A stretch of DNA of 64,000 nt, from the NCBI RefSeq assembly GCF_009392895.1, contig NZ_CP045490.1, positions 186,001-250,000 on the forward strand, in the 5' to 3' direction. Positions within the stretch are counted from its first letter, which is position 1, and every line of letters begins with the position of its first letter. Under the pieces are notes generated by a model. That model saw only the letters and a program-made list of their open reading frames with translations. It ran no database searches and was not told the DNA's origin. The translations under genes and the position numbers were made by a program. This document shows, piece after piece, positions 51,014 to 60,367 of this stretch. The stretch is from Natronorubrum aibiense. Lineage in GTDB: Archaea; Halobacteriota; Halobacteria; Halobacteriales; Natrialbaceae.

Positions 51014-51925
51014 ATGAGCTATTCTCGTGTCAAGAATAGATATCAGACCGTTGCCTTCTTTGTCGTCTTAGCGGCCCTATGGGGTGGCACGTATCCCGCA
51101 GTAAAGATTGGTCTTAATGATTTTCCGCCTATATTTTATGCCGCGTTACGGCTTGACCTTGCTGCGATTGTACTGCTTCTATATGTCTCTCGCTCATTCG
51201 ATTATTGGTGGCCACGCGATAGACGCGACTGGTTAGCAGTTTTTTCTGGGGGGATATTCACCCTTGGCGGACACAGTGTCCTACAGAACATTGGCCAACA
51301 AACAGTTCCGAGTGCAATCGCTGCAATCCTCGGAGGGTTGATTCCAGTATTAACAATTGGCTTTGCTAAGATTTTTCTTCCTCAAGACGACTTCGGCATA
51401 CCCGAGTTGCTCGGTATCAGCCTCGGATTTGCTGGGATCGTGGTAGTTACCCAACCAGACCCAGCGAACCTTCTTGTAGCGAACACCATTGGACAAGTAA
51501 TTTTAGTGCTCTCCGCAGCCGCATTCGCGCTCGGAGGCGTCCTTATTCAGTGGGCAAACGCTGAGATGCCGCTTTCTCCTCGGACTGCGTGGGCAATGAT
51601 CATTGGTGCTGTCCTTACCCACGTCGCCAGCTTTGCAAGCCCGACTGAATCTCTCCGATTCGTTCAGCTGTCTCTGGGGGGACTCCTTGCACTCCTCTAT
51701 CTTGGCATATTCGTGAGCGCGATTGGATATCTCATGTACTTCCACCTCCTTCCTCAACTCGGGTCAGTCGAACTCAATCTTGTTACATACGGAGCGGCGA
51801 TGTTTGGGACAGTATTCAGTTGGATACTTTTCGCAGAACAAGTTACTTCGCTTACCATCGTTGGATTCTGTCTCATTCTTCTTGGCTTTGTTTTACTCAA
51901 ACGAAAGGAGTTCTACAGGATATAG
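51014..51925 (+). CDS. EamA/DMT-family transporter
   Basis: Membrane protein of 303 residues with ten predicted helices arranged as two EamA repeats: AALWGGTYPAVKIGLNDFPP near the start of repeat 1 and LSAAAFALGGVLIQWANAEM in repeat 2, ending LLGFVLLKRKEF. DMT proteins export or import amino acids and other metabolites. Within a proline-linked cluster it may move an amino acid. The ATG MSYSRVKNRY is preferred over an upstream frame that overlaps the preceding relic. Confidence 0.88.
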   Translation: MSYSRVKNRYQTVAFFVVLAALWGGTYPAVKIGLNDFPPIFYAALRLDLAAIVLLLYVSRSFDYWWPRDRRDWLAVFSGGIFTLGGHSVLQNIGQQTVPSAIAAILGGLIPVLTIGFAKIFLPQDDFGIPELLGISLGFAGIVVVTQPDPANLLVANTIGQVILVLSAAAFALGGVLIQWANAEMPLSPRTAWAMIIGAVLTHVASFASPTESLRFVQLSLGGLLALLYLGIFVSAIGYLMYFHLLPQLGSVELNLVTYGAAMFGTVFSWILFAEQVTSLTIVGFCLILLGFVLLKRKEFYRI

Positions 51926-52018
51926 AAAGCGAATGCCTTAGGGCTTGACTCAAGCAGTACACGGGAAAAAGGTCGTGAGTGCGACCGATAATCGCGCTTG
52001 CGTGGTCTCTCCTTCAAG

Positions 52019-52053
52019 GTGAGGTACTTCGAGGACAAGCCTCGAGGCACTCG
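52019..52053 (-). repeat. TnpB-type right-end hairpin without tnpB (copy C)
   Basis: On the minus strand it reads GCGAGTGCCTCGAGG-CTTGT-CCTCGAAGTACCTCAC with a short stem. It is inverted relative to copy B at 46783-46817 and shares GAGTGCCTC and GTACxTCAC with it. No tnpB or scaffold sequence is visible to its upstream side. Confidence 0.5.
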
Positions 52054-52194
52054 CCTTATTTGTCTGTAGAAATACATAAATTGTATACATAGTAAATAAG
52101 TTAAATTCGTGAGAGATATGAATCTAGTGAGACGCCGACTATGGTAGGGGACTAATACAACTCCTATCTCTCATATGGCTTGTCTAGGCTTATC

Positions 52195-53658
52195 ATGGAA
52201 AGCTCAGAACCAAGAACAGCGAGAGAAGAATGGGGGACCCGATTCGGCTTCCTTATGGCGATGGTGGGAGCCATGGTTGGGGCAGGAAATATCTGGAGAA
52301 TGCCGTTCACCACGGGGCAAAACGGTGGAGGAGCGTTCCTCGTCGCGTACATCGTCTTGTTGTACGTCATTGCGGTTCCCGGTCTCATGGCTGAGACGAT
52401 GATCGGTCGGTACACGAACAAGGGCGTCATAGGAACGTTCAATCAGATTTTTAGGAGTAAGCGTTCGCAAGGGCTCGGTGTCGTTGTTCTCATCGTCAAC
52501 GTGGCGTTGATGTCGTACTATGCGCCGATCATTGGATGGGCACTCTACTACGCCGGCCACTCCTTACTTATGACGTTCACCCAGCCCGGATTCCAGCCGC
52601 AGGCGTTCTGGGACGGGTTCATCTCGAACCCAGCACTCGTCATCGGGATGCATACAGTGACTATGGCTGGGATCGCCGGTACCCTCGTCTTCGGGATCCG
52701 TCGCGGTATCGAGCGTGTAGTGAAGTGGATGATTCCGCTACTCGTCCTCGCACTGGTCGCGGTTGGGGTTCGTGGTGTCACTCTTCCCGGCGGAATGGAA
52801 GGGGTGGCATTCGTCTTTACGCCTGACTGGACATCCCTCACTCGCGGGAGTACCTGGGTTGCAGCACTCAGCCAGGCATTATTCTCGACCGGGTTAGGAT
52901 GGGGAATCGCACTCACTTACGGGAGCTATCTCAGCAGATACGACGATGTTCCACTTGGTGGCGGTATGTTCACCGCGATCGGGAACACGAGTATCGGGCT
53001 ATTGGCGGTGTTCGCGACGTTCCCTATCGTTTTTGCGTTCGGAATCGAACCGGCTGCGGGTTCTAATTTGCTCTTCATCTCTCTGGCCGAGGTGTTCCCT
53101 GAACTGCCCGGCGGAGCGGCGTGGGCCGCCGTGTTCTTCATCTCGTTCCTTTTCGCAACGTTCACTTCAGGTCTCGGTATCACCGAAGTCGGCGTAACGA
53201 CCGTTTCCGAGGAGACACGTCTCTCACGAACCGGTTCGGTACTCGCGGTCTGCGGAGTCGTCTGGCTGTTCGGTCTCCCGAGCGCCTATTCGTCGTCGTT
53301 CCTCGATCAGATGGACTTCGTGATCGGGAGTTTCGGCCTCCCGCTAGCGACGCTGTCGATCATCGCACTCGTTGCGTGGAAGCTGGGTCCAGAGCGCGCC
53401 CGCGTCATCGACCTCAACCGTAACACCGGCATCTACGTCAGTCGGTGGTGGAATCCGGTCATCAAGTACGTTATACCAGTGGTAATGGTGTTCATCGTTG
53501 GCTTCGGTGTTGTCACGAACATCGGGACTGAAAACCAAACGTTGGTGATGGTGGGTGTTGCTCTCATGGTGGCTCTCGTCGTGATAAGTACGGCCGTGAT
53601 GGGCATCATTGGAAACGCGAGTAGTTCTCCGGGACCTGTCTCAGAGGGGGGTGACTGA
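52195..53658 (+). CDS. NSS-family sodium-dependent amino acid symporter
   Basis: Membrane protein of 487 residues with 11-12 helices of the neurotransmitter:sodium symporter family. The first helix GFLMAMVGAMVGAGNIWRMP carries the Gly/Asn substrate and Na-binding unwound segment (G-NIWR-P). Other marks are GGGAFLVAY, GWGIALTYGSYLS and FFISFLFATFTSG. Substrate is probably an amino acid, plausibly proline or hydroxyproline given the next genes. ATG 52195 is preferred over a TTG 15 bases before. It is followed one base later by a small partner gene. Confidence 0.92.
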   Translation: MESSEPRTAREEWGTRFGFLMAMVGAMVGAGNIWRMPFTTGQNGGGAFLVAYIVLLYVIAVPGLMAETMIGRYTNKGVIGTFNQIFRSKRSQGLGVVVLIVNVALMSYYAPIIGWALYYAGHSLLMTFTQPGFQPQAFWDGFISNPALVIGMHTVTMAGIAGTLVFGIRRGIERVVKWMIPLLVLALVAVGVRGVTLPGGMEGVAFVFTPDWTSLTRGSTWVAALSQALFSTGLGWGIALTYGSYLSRYDDVPLGGGMFTAIGNTSIGLLAVFATFPIVFAFGIEPAAGSNLLFISLAEVFPELPGGAAWAAVFFISFLFATFTSGLGITEVGVTTVSEETRLSRTGSVLAVCGVVWLFGLPSAYSSSFLDQMDFVIGSFGLPLATLSIIALVAWKLGPERARVIDLNRNTGIYVSRWWNPVIKYVIPVVMVFIVGFGVVTNIGTENQTLVMVGVALMVALVVISTAVMGIIGNASSSPGPVSEGGD

Positions 53659-53659
53659 A

Positions 53660-53983
53660 ATGGTGCTCTCGACCGTCACGTGGGTAACAATGTTCCTTGC
53701 GATACTCGCGTTACCTGGCGTTGCAAGTGTTGTCCTCATCAGATCACTTCGCACCGAAGAGCGGAAACTCGAGTTGCTCAGAGAACAGGGGAGTATCGAC
53801 AGCTACTCGCCTCGTGCGCTACAGGAACTCCGCGAATGGATTCAGGCGCATCCGAACGATCCGTATGCACCGGAAGCACGACAGCGATACAACGAGTGTG
53901 TGCGGACGCTTCGAGAGGTCGATGAACCGTATTACGACTGGTCTGTCGAGCAGATAGAGAAACTGGAGACGATCGAAGAATGA
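53660..53983 (+). CDS. Small membrane-anchored partner of the NSS symporter
   Basis: Protein of 107 residues with one N-terminal helix (WVTMFLAILALPGVASVVLI) and an acidic, helical cytoplasmic tail with LQELREWIQAHPNDPYAPEA, which resembles a tetratricopeptide-like turn. The ATG follows the symporter stop by one base and its own stop overlaps the next gene, so it belongs to the operon. Small single-helix subunits accompany some bacterial NSS carriers (for example MetS); this may be an archaeal counterpart, by inference. Confidence 0.7.
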   Translation: MVLSTVTWVTMFLAILALPGVASVVLIRSLRTEERKLELLREQGSIDSYSPRALQELREWIQAHPNDPYAPEARQRYNECVRTLREVDEPYYDWSVEQIEKLETIEE

Positions 53984-55011
53984 AGATCGACGGAGATTTC
54001 GACAGCGTGCGCACGGATGCATCGTTTACGACGGTCGACACACACACAGCAGGAGAGCCAACGCGCATTCTCCTCGACGGTCTCGACCGATCCACTCTCA
54101 CTGGCGACAGCGTTCGCATGAAACGCAAGTCGTTCGCCGAGCAGTATGACTGGGTTCGTGAACTGCTGATGAGAGAGCCGCGAGGTCACGACGACATGTT
54201 CGGTGCGGTCGTCGTCGAACCGCACGAGGAAATCGCTGACCTCGGCGTATTCTTCATGGACAGCGAGGGGTATTTGGATATGTGCGGTCACGGGACAATT
54301 GGCATCGTCTCGGCCCTCGTCGAACTGGGACACCTACCCGCCGAACCGACGATCAACGTTGAGACACCGGCAGGTGTCATTGAGACCAGGCCCCAGTATG
54401 CCAACGGAAGGGTCGAGCGGGTCACGATTCAGAACGTCGATTCGTTCGTCTATGACACGGCGACAGTCCCCGTCTCGTTCTCCGACTCGCCGCTTCGAGT
54501 GGATGTTGTCTACGCTGGGAACTTCTTTGCGCTGGTCGATAGCGAGCAATTGAACGCTTCTGTCGATACTACTCAAACCGACGACTTCGTCGATTGGGGA
54601 CTCGAAATACGGAATGCCGTAAACAACGAACTCGAAATCGTTCACCCGTTCTCTGGCAAACCCGATGCGGTCTCTATCACTGAGATTTACGAATCCTCCG
54701 ACGACGTTGACCGCAGTATTGTTGTTTTTGGCGATGGGCAGGTGGACCGCTCGCCGTGTGGGACCGGCACGTGTGCAAAGATGGCACTCTTATACGAAAC
54801 CGGACATCTCTCGGTCGACGAACCGTATCTCCACGAGAGCGTCGTTGGAACCCGATTCGAGGGTCAAATTGTCGAGACGAAACAACGTGATGACATAACT
54901 CTAATAGTCCCGACAATAACTGGATCCGCCCGTATCACGGGCAAGCATACGTTCGTGAAAGATCCTCGTGACCCGATAATGAGCCTGAGTATCTCTTCGG
55001 ACGAAACGTAG
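53980..55011 (+). CDS. Proline racemase/4-hydroxyproline epimerase family protein
   Basis: Enzyme of 343 residues. Two catalytic cysteines are present: Cys102 in DMCGHGTIG and the second in SPCGTGTCA. Having both, it should racemise or epimerise; family members acting as dehydratases have Thr in place of the first Cys. The opening VDTHTAGEPTRI and the strand HPFSGKPDAVSITE are typical. Substrate could be proline or trans-4-hydroxyproline. It overlaps the small partner gene by ATGA and completes the uptake operon. Confidence 0.9.
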   Translation: MKIDGDFDSVRTDASFTTVDTHTAGEPTRILLDGLDRSTLTGDSVRMKRKSFAEQYDWVRELLMREPRGHDDMFGAVVVEPHEEIADLGVFFMDSEGYLDMCGHGTIGIVSALVELGHLPAEPTINVETPAGVIETRPQYANGRVERVTIQNVDSFVYDTATVPVSFSDSPLRVDVVYAGNFFALVDSEQLNASVDTTQTDDFVDWGLEIRNAVNNELEIVHPFSGKPDAVSITEIYESSDDVDRSIVVFGDGQVDRSPCGTGTCAKMALLYETGHLSVDEPYLHESVVGTRFEGQIVETKQRDDITLIVPTITGSARITGKHTFVKDPRDPIMSLSISSDET

Positions 55012-55203
55012 TTACTTCACTAAGCGACGGTGCAATAATCCTGAAGAAGCGACTCGACTTTGTTTCTAGCATCTTATTTTCACAACTACTCATCAGGCGA
55101 AACTCTCCGATTTCGATCTGAAGCTGCCAACAGGGCTGACGAAATCCCGTGGGTTTACAGTGACCCGCTTCACCTAAAGATATAGATACCGACGCACCGA
55201 CGA

Positions 55204-55467
55204 ATGCGGTTTATTCGCGGACAACTCGCCTGGATGGTTGCAGCAGTGGTTGTTCTGTCTGTCCTCGGTTCGTTTTCCTACGAGTTGTTCTTCGTCCTCT
55301 CGTTGATCGGCCTACTGATTGTCACCGAGCTTACTGCCCCATTTGCTGTTACACCTGACTGGCGGCGTCGACTTCGGTGGCTCATTCTGCTTGGACTGGT
55401 CGGCTTTGCGGTTATCGTCGTCCGCCGCATCCTCGAGATCTTGCCGCCGGAGGTGCTTCCATGGTAG
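55204..55467 (+). CDS. Small membrane protein
   Basis: Protein of 87 residues with three hydrophobic stretches: AWMVAAVVVLSVLGSFSYEL, FFVLSLIGLLIVTELTAPFA and WLILLGLVGFAVIVVRRILE. Similar small proteins lie before DUF4350 genes in the haloarchaeal DUF58/MoxR cluster, and the next relic here begins with a DUF4350-like start, so it may be the remnant of that cluster. No function known. Confidence 0.65.
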   Translation: MRFIRGQLAWMVAAVVVLSVLGSFSYELFFVLSLIGLLIVTELTAPFAVTPDWRRRLRWLILLGLVGFAVIVVRRILEILPPEVLPW

Positions 55468-55495
55468 CGTACCGGTTTGACGTGGAGGTGACGAG

Positions 55496-56117
55496 ATGAA
55501 TCCACTCAAGTGGATCCAAGATGGCTCCGGGTCGGGAATTGATTGACCACGAGCGTTGCTCGTCGCGCTCTCGATCACTGTACTCATTGCAGTGGGCGTC
55601 GCTGCTGGGACGTCAACAGCAGCGTTTGGTCCGTACAATCCCTCATGGGATGGAACATCATCGCACTGGTCTTCCCACTGCTCGGACTGGGCTTTCTCCC
55701 CTCGCTGGTAGGTCTATTTACCTTTCACCTACGCATTACTTCCCATCTTAACAAATACAGCTTCTGGTCTCGAGAACGTCAACGAGAGCACGGTCGAAGC
55801 TGCCCGCGGGATGGGTATGACAGAGAATCAAATACTGCGAAAGATCAAACTTCCACTGGCCGTACCCGTCATCTTCGACGGAATCCGAACGAGTGCAGTC
55901 CTCAGTGTTGGGACTGCTTATCTCGCGTTCTTTATTGGTGGCGGCGGTCTCGGCGTCTGGGTTATTACCGGAATCTCGCTGTTCAACACCCCCCCATCTG
56001 CTCGCTGGCGCGATTCCTGGCGCATTCTTAGCGATTGGCCTTGATTCGTTGTTTGCCTTCATTGAAACTCGCATCAGTGGGGAGACTCACGCCACCCAGT
56101 CACCGGCGGCCGGATAG
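55496..56117 (+). pseudogene. DUF4350-like start fused to an OpuCB-like permease relic
   Basis: It opens MNPLKWIQDGSGSGID with TGA where Trp is expected, then PRALLVALSITVLIAVGVAA and FGPYNPSWDGTSS as in DUF4350 proteins. From NIIALVFPLLGLGFLPSL the sequence becomes an OpuCB-type osmoprotectant ABC permease, including ENVNESTVEAARGMGMTENQ and FFIGGGGLGVWV. Disruptions are a stop codon, a seven-base insertion near 55721-55727 and an extra C in the C-run at 55987-55993. The two source genes join at about 55645-55660. Non-functional. Confidence 0.75.
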
Positions 56118-56299
56118 TACTCGAGCGGTCTTCGGCAGTCGCTCTCAAAGACGGACTTGAGCATCTCTCTTGGCAACGACAGCTGTCCACGGATGATAGC
56201 ACATTAATCTCGAGACCAGCATGTTTCCTCGAGAGAGCGGGATTCCACTCCCTTTCCCCTGGCGGTGATCTTATAACTGGTGAGGGATTTATCACAACA

Positions 56300-59200
56300 G
56301 TGACCTCCAGTTCGCTGAGCGAGACGCTCCGAGAGACACTCTCGCTTTTCGAGGAGTCCGGAGCCCCGTTGACGACGATCGAAGTGGCAGATCGACTTGG
56401 TCTCGATCGTGAGAGCTCCCACGAGCGCCTCGAGCGCCTTGTCGACTACAATGAACTCGAGACGAAGAACGTCGGCACGAGCGGACGTGTTTGGTGGCAA
56501 CCACGATTGTCACCGAAACCATCATCGTCAGACCGACGTGAGCACGACCTCGAGCTGTTTCGGACCCTGCTGGACTACTCGACCGACAGCGTGCTAGTCG
56601 TCGACCCCGACACCGGGGAGTACATCGACGTCAATGAGACAGCCTGTCAGCGCTGCGGCTACTCGCGGGAGGAACTGCTCTCGCTATCCGTTCCCGATAT
56701 CGAGATCAACATCGATAATCTGACCGAGTGGAACGCGTTCGTCGACGAATTGCGGGCGAGCGGAACGATCACGTTCGACGGCCGCCACCGGCGAGGCGAT
56801 GGAACGACGTATCCGGTCGAGGTCACCGCGACCCACGTCGAACTCGACCGGGAGTACGTCCTCGCGGTCGCCCACGACGTGACGGAGCGCCGGAAGCGCA
56901 AACGTGAACTCGAGCGGACCAAGCGCCGCTTCGAGGCGGTCTTCGAGGATCCGAACATCCTCGCCGGCCTCCTCGAACCTGACGGGACAGTCGTTGACAT
57001 CAACGGGACGGCGATGGAGTACATCGACGCCGACCTCGACGACGTGGCCGGCGACCCCTTCTGGAAGACACCATGGTGGGGAGCTGGCGAGGTGATCCGC
57101 GCCGACGTGCGGAAGTGGATCGAGCGCGCAGCGGCCGGCGAGTACGTCGATTTCGAGGCCGATCTCACCAGACCCAGTGGCGAACAATACACGCTCGACG
57201 GCGTCTTCAGACCGGTCATGAACGACGACGGTGACGTCGTCTCCATCATCATCTCCTCCCGCGACGTCACCGAGCGTAAGCAGCGTGAGCGCGAGTTACG
57301 GGAGAACGAGGAGCGGTTGCGGCTCGCTCTCGAAGCCGGGGAAATGGGGACGTGGGAACTAGACCTCCGGACCAAGGACTCGCCCATCCGCTCCCCGCAG
57401 CACGACCGCATCTTCGGCTACGACGACCCGCTCGACGAGTGGGACTTCGAGACGTTCCTCGACCACGTCCAGACGGACGAGCGCGAGGAGGTGAAACGGC
57501 GCTTCGAAGAGGCGTTCGAGACGGGAACGTGGGATTTCGAGTGCCGGATCACCCGAGCCGACGACGAGCAGCGTGTCATATCGGCCCAGGGGGAGTTCCA
57601 CTTCGACAGCGAGGGAGAGCCGACTCGTGCGGTCGGCGTAGTCCAAGACATTACCGAGCGCAAGCAGCGCGAACGCGAACTCGAAGAGTCCGAACGGCGC
57701 TACCACACGCTGGCCGATCACTTCCCGAACGGGGCTGTCGCCCTCGTCGACGAGGACTTCCGGTACGTCACCTTCGGCGGTACCCCGGAGGGCGACACAG
57801 ACGTGACGCGTGCGGACCTCGAGGGGAAGCCGCTTCGAGACGCATTGCCCCAAGAGCTGGCAGACGTCGTCGTCCCCCGATACGAGGCCGCGCTTGATGG
57901 CCAAGCATCCGAATTCGAGAGCACGATCGGCGATCGGGTCTACCAGTTCTATTTCATGCCGGTTCGAGACGACAGCGGGGACATCTTCGCCGCCATTGGA
58001 ATGTCCCAAGACATCACCGAACGCAGACAGGCCGAGGAGAACCTCCAGAAGAGCAAAGAACGGTTCCATGCGCTGGTCACTGCAAGTTCAGACGTAGTGT
58101 ATCGCATGAGCCCCGATTGGAGCGAGATGCACGAACTCGAAGGCAAAGAGTTCCTCGCCGATACGGACGAACTGACCAGTAACTGGCTGGATAAATATAT
58201 CCATCCGGACGATCAGCCGCGAGTCACAGAGGCCATTGACAAAGCAATCGAGACAAAGAGCACGTTCGAGTTGGAATACCGGGTGGAACAGGACGATGGG
58301 AGCACGGGCTGGACATTCTCGCGTGCGGTACCGATGCTGGACGAGGACGGTAAGATCGACGAATGGATCGGAATGGCGAGCGATATCACCGAGCGAAAAC
58401 GACGCGAGCGAGCGCTCGAGCGGTCCGAGCAGCGCTACCGCACGCTCGCGAATCACTTCCCCAACGGTGCCGTCACGCTGTTCGATGACGATCTGAAGTA
58501 CACGCTTCTGGCCGGGCAGGGGTTTGAGCAGATCTCCATCGATCCGGATGAGGCCGCGGGACGTAGCGTCGGTGAGGTTTGGGGCGAAGACATCGCCGAG
58601 ACACTGGAACCGATGTATCGCGACGCGCTCGCCGGTGATGATCGGACGGTCGAACTTTCCTACGAAGGCCGAGAGTGGATGGTCCACGCCGTTCCGATCA
58701 CTGACGAGGAGGGCACGGTGTTCGCTGGCATGGCGATGGTCCAGGACATCACCGAGCAGAAGGAGCACGAACGGTACCTTCGGGACGCCAAATCCCAGCT
58801 CGAGGCGGCAACGGAGGCCGGCGCGATCGGGACGTGGGAGTGGGACGTCCAGAACGACGAGATGATCGTCGGGCAGTCGTTCGCGCGGACCTTCGGCGTC
58901 GATCCGGACGCGGCCCAGCAGGGCGTCTCGCTCGATCAGTTCATCGACGCCGTCCACGAGAACGACCGTGAGCGAGTGGTCGCCCAGATCGAGGACACCA
59001 TCGAGACCTGCGGCGAGTACGAATCGGAGTACCGCGTCTGGAACGCCGACGGGGAACTCCGCTGGGTCGTCGCACGTGGTCGCGTCGAATGCGACGACGA
59101 CGGCAGTGCGCTGACGTTCCCCGGCGCGCTGACCGATATCACCGAGCGCAAGCACGCCGAACTCGAGCGCCAGCGGACCATGGAGCAGTTGGAGACGCTG

Positions 59201-60262
59201 GTCGATATCCTCCCGATCGGCGTTGTCGTTGCCGACGCAAACGGGTCGCTGATCAGAGCCAACGACACGGCTAGGGAGATCTGGGGTGGCGACGTGTTCG
59301 ACGCGGAGTCGATCACGGAGTACGACAAGTACCCCGCGGTGTGGGCGGATACGGACGAGCCGGTCACTTTGGACGACTGGACGATGTCCCAAGTCCTCCA
59401 CGGAGCCGAGGTTACGGAGCCGAACATCTACGAGATCAGCGCATTCGACGGCGAACAACGCATCATCATGGAGCACGGCATGCCGATCAGAGACGAGTAT
59501 GGCGACGTGAGCCGCGCCGTCGTCACCCTGACGGATATCACCGAACGCCGCGAGTACCAGCGCAAACTCGAGGAATCCAACGAGCGGTTGGAACAGTTTG
59601 CCTACGCGGCCTCCCATGACCTTCAGGAGCCGCTCCGAATGGTCACGAGCTACCTCCAGTTGCTCGAGAAGCGCTATGACGACGCCTTCGACGAGGACGG
59701 TGAGGAGTTCCTCGAATTCGCCGTCGACGGGGCCGAGCGGATGCGTGAGATGATCGGCGGCCTCCTCGAGTACTCCCGCGTCGAGACGCGTGGCGATCCG
59801 TTCGAACCGACGGATCTGAACGCCCTTCTCGACGACGTGCTCGTTGACCTTCAGCTCCAGATCGAGGGGAATGACGCCGAGATCACCGCCGAAGACCTCC
59901 CGCGTGTCGAGGGCGACGCCGGTCAGCTGCGGCAGGTCCTCCAGAATCTCCTCTCGAACGCGCTCACGTACAGCGGGGACGAGCCGCCGCGGGTTCATGT
60001 CAGTGCCCACCGCCGTCGGGGGAAGTGGGTAATCTCGGTCGCAGATGATGGGATCGGAATTAATCCCGAGAATCAAGACCGCATCTTCACGGTGTTTGAC
60101 CGACTCCACAGCCGCGAGGAGTACGACGGCACCGGGATCGGCCTCGCACTCTGTGAACGGATCGTCGAGCGTCACGGCGGCGACATCTGGGTCGACTCCG
60201 AACCGGGCGAGGGCGCGACGTTCTCGTTTACGCTGCCGGCGGCAGATGCTGCAGATAAGTGA
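56300..60262 (+). CDS. Large soluble multi-PAS sensor kinase with N-terminal winged helix
   Basis: Kinase of 1320 residues. Residues 1-65 form a winged helix (PLTTIEVADRLGLDRESSHE). About eight PAS domains follow (roughly 80-205 through 955-1080), joined by ITERKQRE-type linkers; two are PAS-3-like (LEAGEMGTWELD, TEAGAIGTWEWD). HisKA: AASHDLQEPLRMVTSY. ATPase: NLLSNALTYSG, DDGIGIN, GTGIGLALC, PGEGATFSF. No membrane helices. The GTG start has a TATA-like CTTATAACTG about 27 bases upstream. The kinase core is almost identical to that at 37212-40559; no response regulator is adjacent. Confidence 0.92.
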   Translation: MTSSSLSETLRETLSLFEESGAPLTTIEVADRLGLDRESSHERLERLVDYNELETKNVGTSGRVWWQPRLSPKPSSSDRREHDLELFRTLLDYSTDSVLVVDPDTGEYIDVNETACQRCGYSREELLSLSVPDIEINIDNLTEWNAFVDELRASGTITFDGRHRRGDGTTYPVEVTATHVELDREYVLAVAHDVTERRKRKRELERTKRRFEAVFEDPNILAGLLEPDGTVVDINGTAMEYIDADLDDVAGDPFWKTPWWGAGEVIRADVRKWIERAAAGEYVDFEADLTRPSGEQYTLDGVFRPVMNDDGDVVSIIISSRDVTERKQRERELRENEERLRLALEAGEMGTWELDLRTKDSPIRSPQHDRIFGYDDPLDEWDFETFLDHVQTDEREEVKRRFEEAFETGTWDFECRITRADDEQRVISAQGEFHFDSEGEPTRAVGVVQDITERKQRERELEESERRYHTLADHFPNGAVALVDEDFRYVTFGGTPEGDTDVTRADLEGKPLRDALPQELADVVVPRYEAALDGQASEFESTIGDRVYQFYFMPVRDDSGDIFAAIGMSQDITERRQAEENLQKSKERFHALVTASSDVVYRMSPDWSEMHELEGKEFLADTDELTSNWLDKYIHPDDQPRVTEAIDKAIETKSTFELEYRVEQDDGSTGWTFSRAVPMLDEDGKIDEWIGMASDITERKRRERALERSEQRYRTLANHFPNGAVTLFDDDLKYTLLAGQGFEQISIDPDEAAGRSVGEVWGEDIAETLEPMYRDALAGDDRTVELSYEGREWMVHAVPITDEEGTVFAGMAMVQDITEQKEHERYLRDAKSQLEAATEAGAIGTWEWDVQNDEMIVGQSFARTFGVDPDAAQQGVSLDQFIDAVHENDRERVVAQIEDTIETCGEYESEYRVWNADGELRWVVARGRVECDDDGSALTFPGALTDITERKHAELERQRTMEQLETLVDILPIGVVVADANGSLIRANDTAREIWGGDVFDAESITEYDKYPAVWADTDEPVTLDDWTMSQVLHGAEVTEPNIYEISAFDGEQRIIMEHGMPIRDEYGDVSRAVVTLTDITERREYQRKLEESNERLEQFAYAASHDLQEPLRMVTSYLQLLEKRYDDAFDEDGEEFLEFAVDGAERMREMIGGLLEYSRVETRGDPFEPTDLNALLDDVLVDLQLQIEGNDAEITAEDLPRVEGDAGQLRQVLQNLLSNALTYSGDEPPRVHVSAHRRRGKWVISVADDGIGINPENQDRIFTVFDRLHSREEYDGTGIGLALCERIVERHGGDIWVDSEPGEGATFSFTLPAADAADK

Positions 60263-60367
60263 CCACGACAGCGACCCGGATTGATACAAACGGTCTGTTA
60301 AATACAGAGGGAGACTGCAGCAATACAGTTTGTTACTCTTTTTTGCCCCCTTGACAGCATCGTCAGC

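Noticed and set aside
58088-60289. Minus-strand open frame of 733 codons opposite the second PAS kinase
   Set aside because: Shadow of a high-GC coding region; no signal, domain or protein-like start, while the opposite strand has clear PAS and kinase motifs.
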